From: Streptomyces luteogriseus | Lineage (GTDB): Bacteria; Actinomycetota; Actinomycetes; Streptomycetales; Streptomycetaceae | Direction of reading: 5' to 3' | DNA length: 64,000 bases | NCBI RefSeq assembly: GCF_014205055.1 | Contig: NZ_JACHMS010000001.1 | Location: 7,130,001-7,194,000 of the forward strand | Shown: positions 36,243 to 47,960 of the stretch, one piece after another | Numbering within the stretch: the first letter of the stretch is position 1 | Layout: every line of letters begins with the position of its first letter | Program-made: the position numbers and the translations under genes | Notes under the pieces: generated by a model | Databases searched by the model: none | Told to the model about the DNA's origin: nothing | The model's input: the letters and a program-made list of their open reading frames with translations, nothing else

Positions 36243-36284
36243 CGTCCTTTAAGGTCCGTCCCGTGAGGCGGAGAAGGAGGTCCG
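36243..36284 (+). promoter_or_regulatory. PyrR-binding RNA element overlapping the pyrR ribosome binding site
   Basis: The leader just before pyrR contains gtcctttaaggtccg, then tcccgtgaggcgg, then agaaggaggtcc. This has the layout of a PyrR-binding hairpin: a GTGAGGC-type loop (GAGAGGC in Bacillus) between short GC arms, with outer arms gtcc and ggtcc. The Shine-Dalgarno GGAGG (36276-36280) is inside the 3' arm. UMP-bound PyrR could therefore block translation of pyrR and the operon behind it. Confidence 0.6.
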
Positions 36285-36290
36285 TTTCGT

Positions 36291-36857
36291 ATGGACACGC
36301 ATGACACGCAGTCCGATGCCCGGCCCGTTCTCGAAGGGCCCGACATCGCGCGGGTACTGACCCGCATCGCCCACGAGATCGTCGAGCGCGCCAAGGGTGC
36401 CGACGACGTGGTGCTCCTCGGCATTCCGACCCGGGGTGTCTTCCTCGCCCGGCGGATCGCGGACAAGCTCGAGCAGATCACCGAGCGCAAGGTCCCGTGC
36501 GGCTCGCTCGACATCACCATGTACCGCGACGACCTGCGCATGCACCCGCCGCGTGCGCTGGCCCGCACCGAGATCCCCGGCGACGGCCTCGACGGCAAGC
36601 TCGTCGTCCTCGTCGACGACGTGCTCTTCTCCGGCCGCACCATCCGCGCCGCCCTCGACGCGCTCAACGACCTCGGGCGCCCGCGCGCGGTGCAGCTCGC
36701 CGTCCTCGTCGACCGCGGACACCGCGAACTGCCCATCCGCGCCGACTACGTCGGCAAGAACCTCCCCACGTCGTTGCGGGAGACGGTCAAGGTCCAGCTC
36801 GCCGAGGAGGACGGTCGCGACACCGTGCTGCTCGGTGCCAAGCCGACCTCTCAGTAG
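36291..36857 (+). CDS. pyrR: Pyrimidine operon regulator / uracil phosphoribosyltransferase PyrR
   Basis: 188 residues. RNA-binding attenuation protein with PRPP-transferase fold. LVVLVDDVLFSGRTIRAA is the PRPP motif, and LGIPTRGVFLARRI and the SLDITMYRDDL loop match PyrR. It senses UMP and binds leader RNA; a candidate binding site overlaps its own ribosome binding site. First gene of the pyrimidine cluster, 100 bases before pyrB. Confidence 0.95.
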   Translation: MDTHDTQSDARPVLEGPDIARVLTRIAHEIVERAKGADDVVLLGIPTRGVFLARRIADKLEQITERKVPCGSLDITMYRDDLRMHPPRALARTEIPGDGLDGKLVVLVDDVLFSGRTIRAALDALNDLGRPRAVQLAVLVDRGHRELPIRADYVGKNLPTSLRETVKVQLAEEDGRDTVLLGAKPTSQ

Positions 36858-36957
36858 CGCTCCCGGCGTACGCCGCCTTCGTACGCCCGCTAGTCGCGCC
36901 CTCGCGCGCCCGTCTGCCCCCATTCTCCCGAATGAACTGCCTTACGGAGCCTGACAG

Positions 36958-37935
36958 ATGCAGCGTCATCTCATCTCGGCCGCCGACCTCACCCGCGACG
37001 ACGCCGTCCTGATCCTCGACACCGCCGAGGAGATGGCCCGGGTCGCCGACCGGCCGATCAAGAAGCTGCCGACCCTGCGCGGCCGCACGATCGTCAACCT
37101 CTTCTTCGAGGACTCCACCCGGACCCGGATCTCCTTCGAGGCAGCCGAGAAGCGGCTGTCCGCGGACGTCATCAACTTCACCGCCAAGGGCTCCAGCGTC
37201 TCCAAGGGCGAGTCCCTGAAGGACACCGCCCAGACCCTGGAGGCCATGGGCGTCGACGCCGTGGTCATCCGGCACGGCGCCTCCGGAGCCCCGTATCGCC
37301 TGGCGAACTCCGGCTGGATCGACGCGGTCGTCGTCAACGCCGGCGACGGCACCCACCAGCACCCCACCCAGGCCCTGCTGGACGCCTTCACCATGCGCCG
37401 CCGCCTGATCGGGCGGGACGCCGGACTCGGCCGGGACCTCGAGGGCAAGCGCATCACGCTCGTCGGCGACGTCCTGCACAGCCGGGTCGCCCGCTCCAAC
37501 GTCGACCTGCTGCACACCCTCGGCGCCGAGGTCACCCTCGTCGCCCCGCCCACCCTGCTGCCGGTCGGCATCGAGACCTGGCCCTGCGAGGTCTCCTACG
37601 ACCTCGACAGCACGCTGCCCAAGTCCGACGCGGTGATGATGCTGCGCGTCCAGCGCGAGCGCATGAACGCCGCCTTCTTCCCGACCGAGCGCGAGTACTC
37701 CCGGCGCTACGGCCTCGACGGCGACCGCATGGCGCGGATGCCCGAGCACGCCATCGTGATGCACCCCGGCCCGATGGTCCGGGGCATGGAGATCACCGCC
37801 GAGGTCGCCGACTCCGACCGCTGCACCGTCGTCGAGCAGGTCGCAAACGGAGTGTCCATCCGGATGGCCGTCCTGTACCTGCTGCTCGGTGGGAACGAAC
37901 CCGCCGTCACCCACCCCCGCACCGAGGAGAAGTAA
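36958..37935 (+). CDS. pyrB: Aspartate carbamoyltransferase catalytic subunit
   Basis: 325 residues. Carbamoyl-phosphate motif FFEDSTRTRISFE, the KGSSVSKGESL loop, HPTQALLDAFT and DVLHSRVARSN are all intact. The aspartate-binding region carries MMLRVQRERM. No pyrI regulatory subunit is present, as expected for the class with PyrC association. The ATG has a CGGAG ribosome binding site. It is followed by pyrC after 5 bases. Confidence 0.97.
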   Translation: MQRHLISAADLTRDDAVLILDTAEEMARVADRPIKKLPTLRGRTIVNLFFEDSTRTRISFEAAEKRLSADVINFTAKGSSVSKGESLKDTAQTLEAMGVDAVVIRHGASGAPYRLANSGWIDAVVVNAGDGTHQHPTQALLDAFTMRRRLIGRDAGLGRDLEGKRITLVGDVLHSRVARSNVDLLHTLGAEVTLVAPPTLLPVGIETWPCEVSYDLDSTLPKSDAVMMLRVQRERMNAAFFPTEREYSRRYGLDGDRMARMPEHAIVMHPGPMVRGMEITAEVADSDRCTVVEQVANGVSIRMAVLYLLLGGNEPAVTHPRTEEK

Positions 37936-37940
37936 GACAG

Positions 37941-39227
37941 ATGAGCAAGATCCTGATCCGTGGTGCGAAGGTGCTGGGCGGCGAGCCGCAGGACGTCCTG
38001 ATCGACGGCGGGACGATCGCCGAGGTGGGGAGCGGGCTGTCCGGCGAGGGCGCCGAGGTCGTCGAGGCCGACGGCAAGGTACTGCTGCCGGGCCTGGTCG
38101 ACCTGCACACCCATCTGCGCGAGCCCGGCCGTGAGGACTCCGAGACCGTCCTCACCGGCACCCGCGCCGCCGCCTCCGGCGGCTACACCACCGTGTTCGC
38201 CATGGCCAACACCTTCCCGGTCGCCGACACCGCCGGTGTCGTCGAGCAGGTCTGGCGGCTCGGCAAGGAGCACGGCTACTGCGACGTGCAGCCGATCGGT
38301 GCCGTCACCGTCGGCCTGGAGGGCCGCAAGCTCGCCGAGCTGGGCGCCATGCACGAGTCCGCCGCCGGCGTCACCGTCTTCTCCGACGACGGCAAGTGCG
38401 TCCACGACGCCGTGATCATGCGCCGGGCCCTGGAGTACGTGAAGGCCTTCGGCGGTGTCGTCGCCCAGCACGCGCAGGAGCCGCGGCTGACCGAGGGTGC
38501 CGAGATGAACGAGGGCATCGTCTCCGCCGAGCTGGGCCTCGGGGGATGGCCCGCGGTGGCCGAAGAATCGATCATCGCCCGGGATGTCCTGCTCGCCGAC
38601 CACGTCGGCTCCCGCGTCCACATCTGCCACCTGTCGACCGCCGGCTCCGTCGAGATCGTCCGCTGGGCCAAGTCCCGCGGCATCGCCGTCACCGCCGAGG
38701 TCACCCCCCACCACCTCCTCCTCACGGATGAGCTGGTGCGCACCTACAACCCCGTCTACAAGGTCAACCCGCCGCTGCGCACCGAGCGCGACGTCATGGC
38801 CCTGCGCGAGGCCCTCGCCGACGGCACGATCGACATCGTCGCCACCGACCACGCCCCGCACCCGCACGAGGACAAGGACTGCGAGTGGGCCGCGGCCGCC
38901 ATGGGCATGGTCGGCCTGGAGACGGCCCTGTCGGTGGTGCAGGAGACCATGGTCGACACGGGCCTGCTGGACTGGGCCGGCGTCGCCGACCGGATGTCCG
39001 TCAAGCCCGCGCAGATCGGACGGGCCACCGGCCACGGACGTCCCGTCTCGGCAGGTGAGCCCGCCAACCTCACCCTGGTCGACTCGGCATACCGTGGGCT
39101 CGTGGAACCCGCGGGCTTCGCCTCGCGCAGCCGCAACACCCCCTACGAGGGGCGTGAGCTGCCGGGCCGCGTGACGCACACGTGGCTGCGGGGCAAGGCC
39201 ACGCTCGTCGACGGGAAGCTCACGTGA
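37941..39227 (+). CDS. pyrC: Dihydroorotase
   Basis: 428 residues, class I amidohydrolase. Metal motif DLHTHLREPGRED, later His in QHAQEP, HICHLSTAGSVE and the catalytic Asp in ATDHAPHPHEDK. All expected ligands are present, so it should be active without needing a pseudo-partner. Its stop overlaps the GTG of the next gene. Confidence 0.97.
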   Translation: MSKILIRGAKVLGGEPQDVLIDGGTIAEVGSGLSGEGAEVVEADGKVLLPGLVDLHTHLREPGREDSETVLTGTRAAASGGYTTVFAMANTFPVADTAGVVEQVWRLGKEHGYCDVQPIGAVTVGLEGRKLAELGAMHESAAGVTVFSDDGKCVHDAVIMRRALEYVKAFGGVVAQHAQEPRLTEGAEMNEGIVSAELGLGGWPAVAEESIIARDVLLADHVGSRVHICHLSTAGSVEIVRWAKSRGIAVTAEVTPHHLLLTDELVRTYNPVYKVNPPLRTERDVMALREALADGTIDIVATDHAPHPHEDKDCEWAAAAMGMVGLETALSVVQETMVDTGLLDWAGVADRMSVKPAQIGRATGHGRPVSAGEPANLTLVDSAYRGLVEPAGFASRSRNTPYEGRELPGRVTHTWLRGKATLVDGKLT

Positions 39228-39793
39228 CACCTGTACTCCTGCTGGCCGCCGAGAAGGAATCGGCGCAAGTGACCGACTGGGCCGCCCGCATCGGCTGGGT
39301 CGTCGGCCTCGGCCTGTTCGTCGCGCTCGTCTACTGGCTGATGCGCGAGGGCTGGAAGTGGCGCGGCACCCTCCAGGGCGACCTGCCCGAGCTGCCCACC
39401 GCCCCGGACGACCCGGGGCCCGCGAAGTTGGCCATGAGCGGTCGCTACCACGGCTCCACCACGGCCGGTCAGTGGCTCGACCGCATCGTCGCCCGGGGCC
39501 TGGGCACCCGCAGCCGGGCCGAGCTCACCCTCACGGACGCCGGCCTCGACGTCGTACGCCCCGGGGCGAGCGACTTCTTCGTCCCGGCCGCCCAGCTGCG
39601 TGAGGCCCGGCTCGACAAGGGCATCGCCGGCAAGGTGCTCACCGAGGGCGGCCTGCTCGTCGTCACCTGGGAGCACGGCGACCGGCTGATCGACTCCGGG
39701 TTCCGCTCCGACCACGCGGCCGAGCACAACGAGTGGGCCGAAGCCCTCAACTCCATGATCGAAACGAACACCAGGGAAGGCGCCGAACGATGA
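39224..39793 (+). CDS. Membrane-anchored PH-like domain protein inside the pyr operon
   Basis: 189 residues. One TM helix near the N terminus (about 24-40, GWVVGLGLFVALVYWLM), a Pro-rich linker, then a soluble beta-rich domain with SRAELTLTDAGLDVVR and LLVVTWEHGDRLIDSGFR, resembling bacterial PH-like domains. No enzyme motif. It overlaps pyrC by GTGA and overlaps carA by ATGA, so it is translated with both. Conserved at this site in Streptomyces, which hints at a role linked to pyrimidine synthesis or membrane placement of it, but nothing in the sequence proves this. Confidence 0.88.
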   Translation: MTPVLLLAAEKESAQVTDWAARIGWVVGLGLFVALVYWLMREGWKWRGTLQGDLPELPTAPDDPGPAKLAMSGRYHGSTTAGQWLDRIVARGLGTRSRAELTLTDAGLDVVRPGASDFFVPAAQLREARLDKGIAGKVLTEGGLLVVTWEHGDRLIDSGFRSDHAAEHNEWAEALNSMIETNTREGAER

Positions 39794-40924
39794 CCACCTC
39801 CACCAGGGGAGCCGCCAAAACTCCCGCCGTACTCGTCCTGGAGGACGGCCGGATCTTCCGCGGTCGCGCCTACGGGGCCGTGGGGGAGACCTTCGGCGAA
39901 GCGGTGTTCTCCACCGGCATGACCGGCTACCAGGAGACCCTCACCGACCCCTCGTACCACCGCCAGGTCGTGGTGATGACCGCCCCGCACGTCGGGAACA
40001 CGGGCGTGAACGACGAGGACATGGAGTCCAGGAAGATCTGGGTCTCCGGCTACGTCGTGCGCGACCCCGCGCGCGTGCCGTCCAACTGGCGCTCCCGGCG
40101 CACGCTCGACGAGGAGCTCGGCGCCCAGGGCGTCGTCGGCATCAGCGGCATCGACACCCGCGCCCTCACCCGCCACCTGCGCGAGCGCGGCGCCATGCGC
40201 GTCGGCATCTTCAGCGGCGACGCCGTCCGGGACGACGCCGCGCTGCTGGCCCGCGTCCAGGAAGCGCCGCAGATGAAGGGCGCGAACCTCTCCGCCGAGG
40301 TCGCCACCGACGTGCCGTACGTCGTCCCGGCCATCGGCGAGAAGAAGTTCACCGTCGCCGCCGTCGACCTCGGCATCAAGGGCATGACCCCGCACCGCAT
40401 GGCCGAGCGCGGCATCGAGGTGCACGTGCTCCCGGCCACCGCGACCGTCGAGGACGTCTACGCGGTGAACCCGGACGGCGTGTTCTTCTCCAACGGCCCG
40501 GGCGACCCGGCCACCGCCGACCACCCCGTCTCCGTGATGCGGGGCGTCCTGGAGCGCGGCACGCCGCTGTTCGGCATCTGCTTCGGCAACCAGATCCTCG
40601 GCCGCGCGCTCGGCTTCGGCACCTTCAAGCTGAAGTACGGCCACCGCGGCATCAACCAGCCGGTGCAGGACCGCACGACCGGCAAGGTCGAGGTCACCGC
40701 GCACAACCACGGCTTCGCCGTCGACGCCCCGCTCGACCAGGTCTCCGAGACCCCGTTCGGCCGCGCCGAGGTGTCGCACGTCTGCCTGAACGACAACGTG
40801 GTGGAGGGGCTCCAGCTCCTCGACCGCCCCGCCTTCAGCGTCCAGTACCACCCCGAAGCGGCAGCCGGCCCGCACGACGCCGCCTACCTGTTCGACCGCT
40901 TCGTATCCCTGATGGAGGGCCAGC

Positions 40925-40932
<8 letters not shown>
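39790..40932 (+). CDS. carA: Carbamoyl-phosphate synthase small (glutaminase) subunit
   Basis: 380 residues. An N-terminal CarA domain is followed by a class I glutaminase with nucleophile C264 in GICFGNQILG and the His/Glu pair in YHPEAA. Starts at the ATG overlapping the PH-like gene's stop. It overlaps carB by 8 bases. Supplies ammonia to CarB for both UMP and arginine. Confidence 0.97.
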
Positions 40933-44233
<3,301 letters not shown>

Positions 44234-44240
44234 CAGCCCC

Positions 44241-44270
44241 GAGGGGGACACCGGAAACGGTGTCCCCCTC
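44241..44270 (+). terminator. Hairpin between carB and pyrD
   Basis: A 12-bp perfect stem (gagggggacacc and complement) with loop ggaaac, 8 bases after the carB stop and 33 bases before pyrD. It may attenuate or terminate part of the pyr transcript before pyrDF. Confidence 0.6.
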
Positions 44271-44307
44271 TTCGTGAGGACGCCATGTCTTCGTGAGGAC
44301 ACCATGT
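44270..44307 (+). repeat. 19-bp tandem duplication of the pyrD initiation region
   Basis: cttcgtgaggacgccatgt (44270-44288) is repeated directly as cttcgtgaggacaccatgt (44289-44307), one mismatch. Each copy carries the same GAGGA ribosome binding site and an ATG. The second ATG starts pyrD. The first ATG (44284) is in a different frame from pyrD and reads a different product. Confidence 0.85.
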
Positions 44308-45410
44308 ACAAGATCTTCTTCCGTCTCGTCTTCAAGCGGCTGGACCCGGAGCAGGCCCACCACCTGGCCTTCCGCTGGATCCGCCTGGCCGCCCGCGTGC
44401 CCGTGCTGCGCACCTTCCTCGCGGCCGCCCTCGCGCCCCGCCACAAGGAGCTGCGCACCGAGGCCCTCGGACTGCGCATGCACGGCCCCTTCGGGCTCGC
44501 CGCGGGCTTCGACAAGAACGCCGTCGGCATCGACGGCATGGCCATGCTCGGCTTCGACCACGTCGAGATCGGCACGGTCACCGGAGAGCCGCAGCCCGGC
44601 AACCCCAAGCAGCGGCTCTTCCGCCTGGTCAAGGACCGGGCGCTGATCAACCGCATGGGCTTCAACAACGACGGCTCGCTCCGCGTCGCCGCCCGCCTGG
44701 CCTCCCGCACGCCCGTCTTCAAGCCGGTCGTGGGCGTCAACATCGGCAAGACCAAGGTCGTTCCCGAGGAGGAGGCCGTCGCGGACTACGTGAAGTCCGC
44801 CGAGCGGCTCGCGCCGTACGCCGACTACCTGGTCGTCAACGTCTCCTCGCCGAATACGCCGGGTCTGCGCAACCTCCAGGCGACGGAGGCGCTCCGCCCC
44901 TTGCTGAGCGCCGTCCGCGAGGCCGCCGACCGCGTCGTGTCCGCGCGGCGCGTCCCGCTCCTGGTCAAGATCGCGCCGGACCTCGCCGACGAGGACGTCG
45001 ACGCCGTCGCCGACCTCGCCGTGGAGCTCGGCCTGGACGGGATCATCGCCACGAACACCACCATCGCGCGCGAGGGACTCGGTCTGAAGTCGGACGCCTC
45101 CCTGGTCAAGGAGACCGGCGGCCTGTCCGGAGCGCCCCTGAAGGAACGCTCCCTGGAGGTCCTGCGCCGCCTCTACGCGCGCGTGGGCGACCGGATCACC
45201 CTGGTGGGCGTGGGCGGCATCGAGAACGCCGAGGACGCCTGGCAGCGCATCCTGGCCGGCGCCACGCTGGTCCAGGGCTACAGCGCCTTCATCTACGAGG
45301 GGCCCTTCTGGGGCCGCTCCATCCACAAGGGGCTCGCCGCACGCCTGGCCACGAGCCCCTACGCCACGCTCGCCGACGCGGTGGGCGCCGACGTGAGGAA
45401 GACGGCATGA
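44304..45410 (+). CDS. pyrD: Dihydroorotate dehydrogenase (quinone), class 2
   Basis: 368 residues. The N-terminal amphipathic, membrane-associating region YKIFFRLVFKRLDPEQAH is typical for class 2. FMN barrel with GLAAGFDKNA, NRMGFNNDG, catalytic Ser in NVSSPNTPGLR, and GVGGIENAEDAW. Passes electrons to the quinone pool. The start lies in the second copy of a tandem duplication. Overlaps pyrF by ATGA. Confidence 0.96.
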   Translation: MYKIFFRLVFKRLDPEQAHHLAFRWIRLAARVPVLRTFLAAALAPRHKELRTEALGLRMHGPFGLAAGFDKNAVGIDGMAMLGFDHVEIGTVTGEPQPGNPKQRLFRLVKDRALINRMGFNNDGSLRVAARLASRTPVFKPVVGVNIGKTKVVPEEEAVADYVKSAERLAPYADYLVVNVSSPNTPGLRNLQATEALRPLLSAVREAADRVVSARRVPLLVKIAPDLADEDVDAVADLAVELGLDGIIATNTTIAREGLGLKSDASLVKETGGLSGAPLKERSLEVLRRLYARVGDRITLVGVGGIENAEDAWQRILAGATLVQGYSAFIYEGPFWGRSIHKGLAARLATSPYATLADAVGADVRKTA

Positions 45411-46252
45411 GTGGTCTCGAGCCCTTCGGCGCGCGCCTGCGCCGTGCCATGGACGAGCGCGGCCCGCTGTGCGTCGGCATCGACCCGCACGCCTCCCTGC
45501 TCGCCGAGTGGGGCCTGAACGACGACGTGGCGGGCCTGGAGCGGTTCAGCCGCACGGTCGTCGAGGCGGTGGCCGACCGGGTCGCCGTGCTCAAGCCGCA
45601 GAGCGCGTTCTTCGAGCGCTTCGGCTCGCGCGGCGTCGCCGTGCTGGAGAAGTCGGTCGCCGAGGCCCGGGCGGCCGGCGCGCTGGTCGTGATGGACGCC
45701 AAGCGAGGCGACATCGGCTCCACCATGGCCGCGTACGCCGAGTCCTTCCTGCACAAGGACGCGCCGCTGTTCTCCGACGCCCTGACCGTTTCGCCCTACC
45801 TCGGCTACGGATCGCTCAGCCCGGCCGTCGCGCTGGCCCGGGAGAGCGGCGCCGGACTGTTCGTGCTGGCGCTGACCTCCAACCCGGAGGGCGGCGAGGT
45901 CCAGCACGCCGTGCGGCCCGGCGGCCGGAACGTCGGAGCGACGATGCTCGCGCACCTGGCCGCCGAGAACGCGGGGGAGGAGCCCCTGGGGTCCTTCGGC
46001 GCGGTCGTCGGCGCCACCCTGGGTGATCTGTCGTCGTACGACCTGGACATCAACGGCCCCCTCCTCGCACCCGGCATCGGCGCCCAGGGCGCCACGCCGG
46101 CCGATCTTCCCGGGGTCTTCGGGGCGGCGGTGCGCAATGTCGTGCCGAACGTCAGCAGGGGAGTACTACGCCACGGTCCCGACGTGGTCGCTCTGCGTGA
46201 CGCCGCGGAGCGCTTCGCGGAGGAGATCCGTCACACCGTGACGTCCTCGTGA
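45407..46252 (+). CDS. pyrF: Orotidine 5'-phosphate decarboxylase (long type)
   Basis: 281 residues. Decarboxylates OMP to UMP. The catalytic DAKRGDIGST (Asp-Lys-Asp array), GIDPHASLL and ALTSNPEGG are present. The longer, group III form is usual in actinobacteria and mycobacteria. The last gene of the pyr cluster; pyrE is not in this window. Confidence 0.95.
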   Translation: MSGLEPFGARLRRAMDERGPLCVGIDPHASLLAEWGLNDDVAGLERFSRTVVEAVADRVAVLKPQSAFFERFGSRGVAVLEKSVAEARAAGALVVMDAKRGDIGSTMAAYAESFLHKDAPLFSDALTVSPYLGYGSLSPAVALARESGAGLFVLALTSNPEGGEVQHAVRPGGRNVGATMLAHLAAENAGEEPLGSFGAVVGATLGDLSSYDLDINGPLLAPGIGAQGATPADLPGVFGAAVRNVVPNVSRGVLRHGPDVVALRDAAERFAEEIRHTVTSS

Positions 46253-46391
46253 GGGCGTCCGGACGTTCTCGCGAGACCTCCGATGAGTGGCCCGGGGCCC
46301 GCTTGAATCTGAATACATCCTCAAATCCGGGGCAGTATGTCCTAAATGTCCGTTCAGATGAAGGCTGACCAGGACTTTTCCGCTGTTCTCG

Positions 46392-46420
46392 CTGACTCTG
46401 GCGGACTTGCCCGCTAGTCT
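46392..46420 (+). promoter_or_regulatory. Candidate promoter of sIHF
   Basis: CTGACT (46392-46397), 17 bases, TAGTCT (46415-46420), in an unusually A/T-rich stretch of the 277-bp gap after pyrF. A second -10-like TAGGTT is at 46477-46482. By-eye call. Confidence 0.4.
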
Positions 46421-46529
46421 CCGACGAGAGAACGGGCAAGCGTGTGTTGCTCGTGGCTCCCCAGGTGTGGGGCGACTAGGTTCCTCACCGGTCCGTATCC
46501 GACAGTTCGACATCCGAGGTGACGTAGGC

Positions 46530-46853
46530 GTGGCTCTTCCGCCCCTTACCCCTGAACAGCGCGCAGCCGCGCTCGAAAAGGCCGCCGCGGCTCGCCGGGA
46601 GCGGGCCGAGGTCAAGAATCGACTCAAGCACTCCGGCGCCTCCCTTCACGAGGTCATCAAGCAGGGCCAGGAGAACGACGTCATCGGCAAGATGAAGGTC
46701 TCCGCCCTGCTCGAGTCGCTGCCGGGCGTGGGCAAGGTCCGCGCCAAGCAGATCATGGAGCGACTCGGCATCTCCGAGAGCCGCCGCGTGCGGGGCCTCG
46801 GGTCCAACCAGATCGCCTCCCTGGAGCGCGAGTTCGGCAGCACCGGTTCCTGA
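46530..46853 (+). CDS. sihf: Streptomyces integration host factor sIHF (nucleoid-associated protein)
   Basis: 107 residues. Actinobacterial IHF, unrelated to E. coli IHF. A long N-terminal helix (ALPPLTPEQRAAALEKAAAA) is followed by a helix-two-turn-helix with VSALLESLPGVGKVRAKQIM and RVRGLGSNQIASLE, which contacts DNA. In S. coelicolor it compacts DNA and influences sporulation and antibiotic synthesis. The GTG at 46530 matches the known 107-residue length; upstream in-frame codons would add 41 residues from leader DNA. Confidence 0.97.
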   Translation: MALPPLTPEQRAAALEKAAAARRERAEVKNRLKHSGASLHEVIKQGQENDVIGKMKVSALLESLPGVGKVRAKQIMERLGISESRRVRGLGSNQIASLEREFGSTGS

Positions 46854-46911
46854 ACCGGGCGCTCCGGGGGAGTGAGTCCCGGGCACTCCGCGATTGCTGG
46901 ATAATCGCTGC

Positions 46912-47505
46912 ATGGCTGCAACACCCCGGGGGACGACCCCCGTGCCCCCGGACGTACGTCCGCGGCTGACCGTGCTCTCCGGCCCCTCCGGGGTCGGCAA
47001 GAGCACGGTCGTCGCCCATATGCGCAAGGAACATCCCGAGGTCTGGCTCTCCGTGTCGGCGACGACGCGCAAGCCCCGGCCCGGCGAGCAGCATGGAGTC
47101 CACTACTTCTTCGTCTCCGACGACGAGATGGACAAGCTGATCGCCAACGGGGAACTGCTGGAGTGGGCCGAGTTCGCCGGCAACCGCTACGGCACGCCGC
47201 GAGCGGCCGTGCAGGAGCGGCTGGAGAACGGCGAGCCCGTGCTGCTCGAGATCGACCTCCAGGGCGCTCGCCTGGTCCGTGAGTCGATGCCCGAGGCCCA
47301 GCTGGTGTTCCTGGCTCCTCCCTCCTGGGAGGAGCTCGTGCGCCGACTCACCGGGCGGGGCACCGAACCGCCCGAGGTGATCGAGCGCCGGCTGGAAGCG
47401 GCGAAGATCGAACTCGCGGCCGAGCCGGAGTTCGACACCACCCTGGTCAACACCTCCGTCGAGGACGTGGCGCGCGAGCTGCTAGCCTTGGTGGACGTCG
47501 TGTGA
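46912..47505 (+). CDS. gmk: Guanylate kinase
   Basis: 197 residues. GMP to GDP. P-loop GPSGVGKST (24-32), SATTRKPRPGEQ-type GMP-binding region, and YFFVSDDEM. The ATG at 46912 lies six bases after a GATAAT -10-like hexamer (46900-46905), so the transcript may be leaderless; no ribosome binding site is visible. The gmk-rpoZ-coaBC-metK-priA order is conserved. Confidence 0.95.
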   Translation: MAATPRGTTPVPPDVRPRLTVLSGPSGVGKSTVVAHMRKEHPEVWLSVSATTRKPRPGEQHGVHYFFVSDDEMDKLIANGELLEWAEFAGNRYGTPRAAVQERLENGEPVLLEIDLQGARLVRESMPEAQLVFLAPPSWEELVRRLTGRGTEPPEVIERRLEAAKIELAAEPEFDTTLVNTSVEDVARELLALVDVV

Positions 47506-47573
47506 CCATCGCCGATCGTTCCGGTCGGCTGATCAGCCCGACAGATTCTTTCCCATCCATCGGAAGGTAGAGC

Positions 47574-47846
47574 GTGTCCTCTTCCATCTCCGCGCCCGAG
47601 GGCATCATCAACCCGCCGATCGACGAGCTCCTCGAGGCCACCGACTCGAAGTACAGCCTCGTGATCTACGCGGCCAAGCGTGCCCGCCAGATCAACGCGT
47701 ACTACTCGCAGCTCGGCGAGGGTCTCCTCGAGTACGTCGGTCCCCTCGTCGACACCCACGTCCACGAGAAGCCGCTCTCGATCGCCCTCCGCGAGATCAA
47801 CGCGGGGCTCCTGACGTCCGAGGCCGTCGAGGGCCCGGCGCAGTAA
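47574..47846 (+). CDS. rpoZ: RNA polymerase omega subunit
   Basis: 90 residues. Helps RNA polymerase assembly and clamps beta-prime. GIINPPIDELLEATDSKYSL and AAKRARQINAYY are the family signatures. GTG start with CGGAAGG ribosome binding site. A hairpin follows. Confidence 0.95.
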   Translation: MSSSISAPEGIINPPIDELLEATDSKYSLVIYAAKRARQINAYYSQLGEGLLEYVGPLVDTHVHEKPLSIALREINAGLLTSEAVEGPAQ

Positions 47847-47875
47847 GCAGGATTCACAGCTTGACGCTGACTTGT

Positions 47876-47910
47876 CCACAGGCCCGGCAGGCCGACTGCC
47901 GGGCCTGTGG
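47876..47910 (+). terminator. Hairpin after rpoZ
   Basis: A 15-bp perfect stem (ccacaggcccggcag and complement) with loop gccga, 29 bases after the rpoZ stop and 50 bases before coaBC. Confidence 0.65.
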
Positions 47911-47960
47911 TGTGTCATGGAGTCGTACGGTGTGCCGGTTGCCGAGGTCCGGGGAGAGAC

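Noticed and set aside
46240..46259. Small hairpin gacgtcct / agggcgtc at the pyrF stop.
   Set aside because: Only 8 bp with a wobble pair and overlapping the stop codon; too weak to call a terminator.
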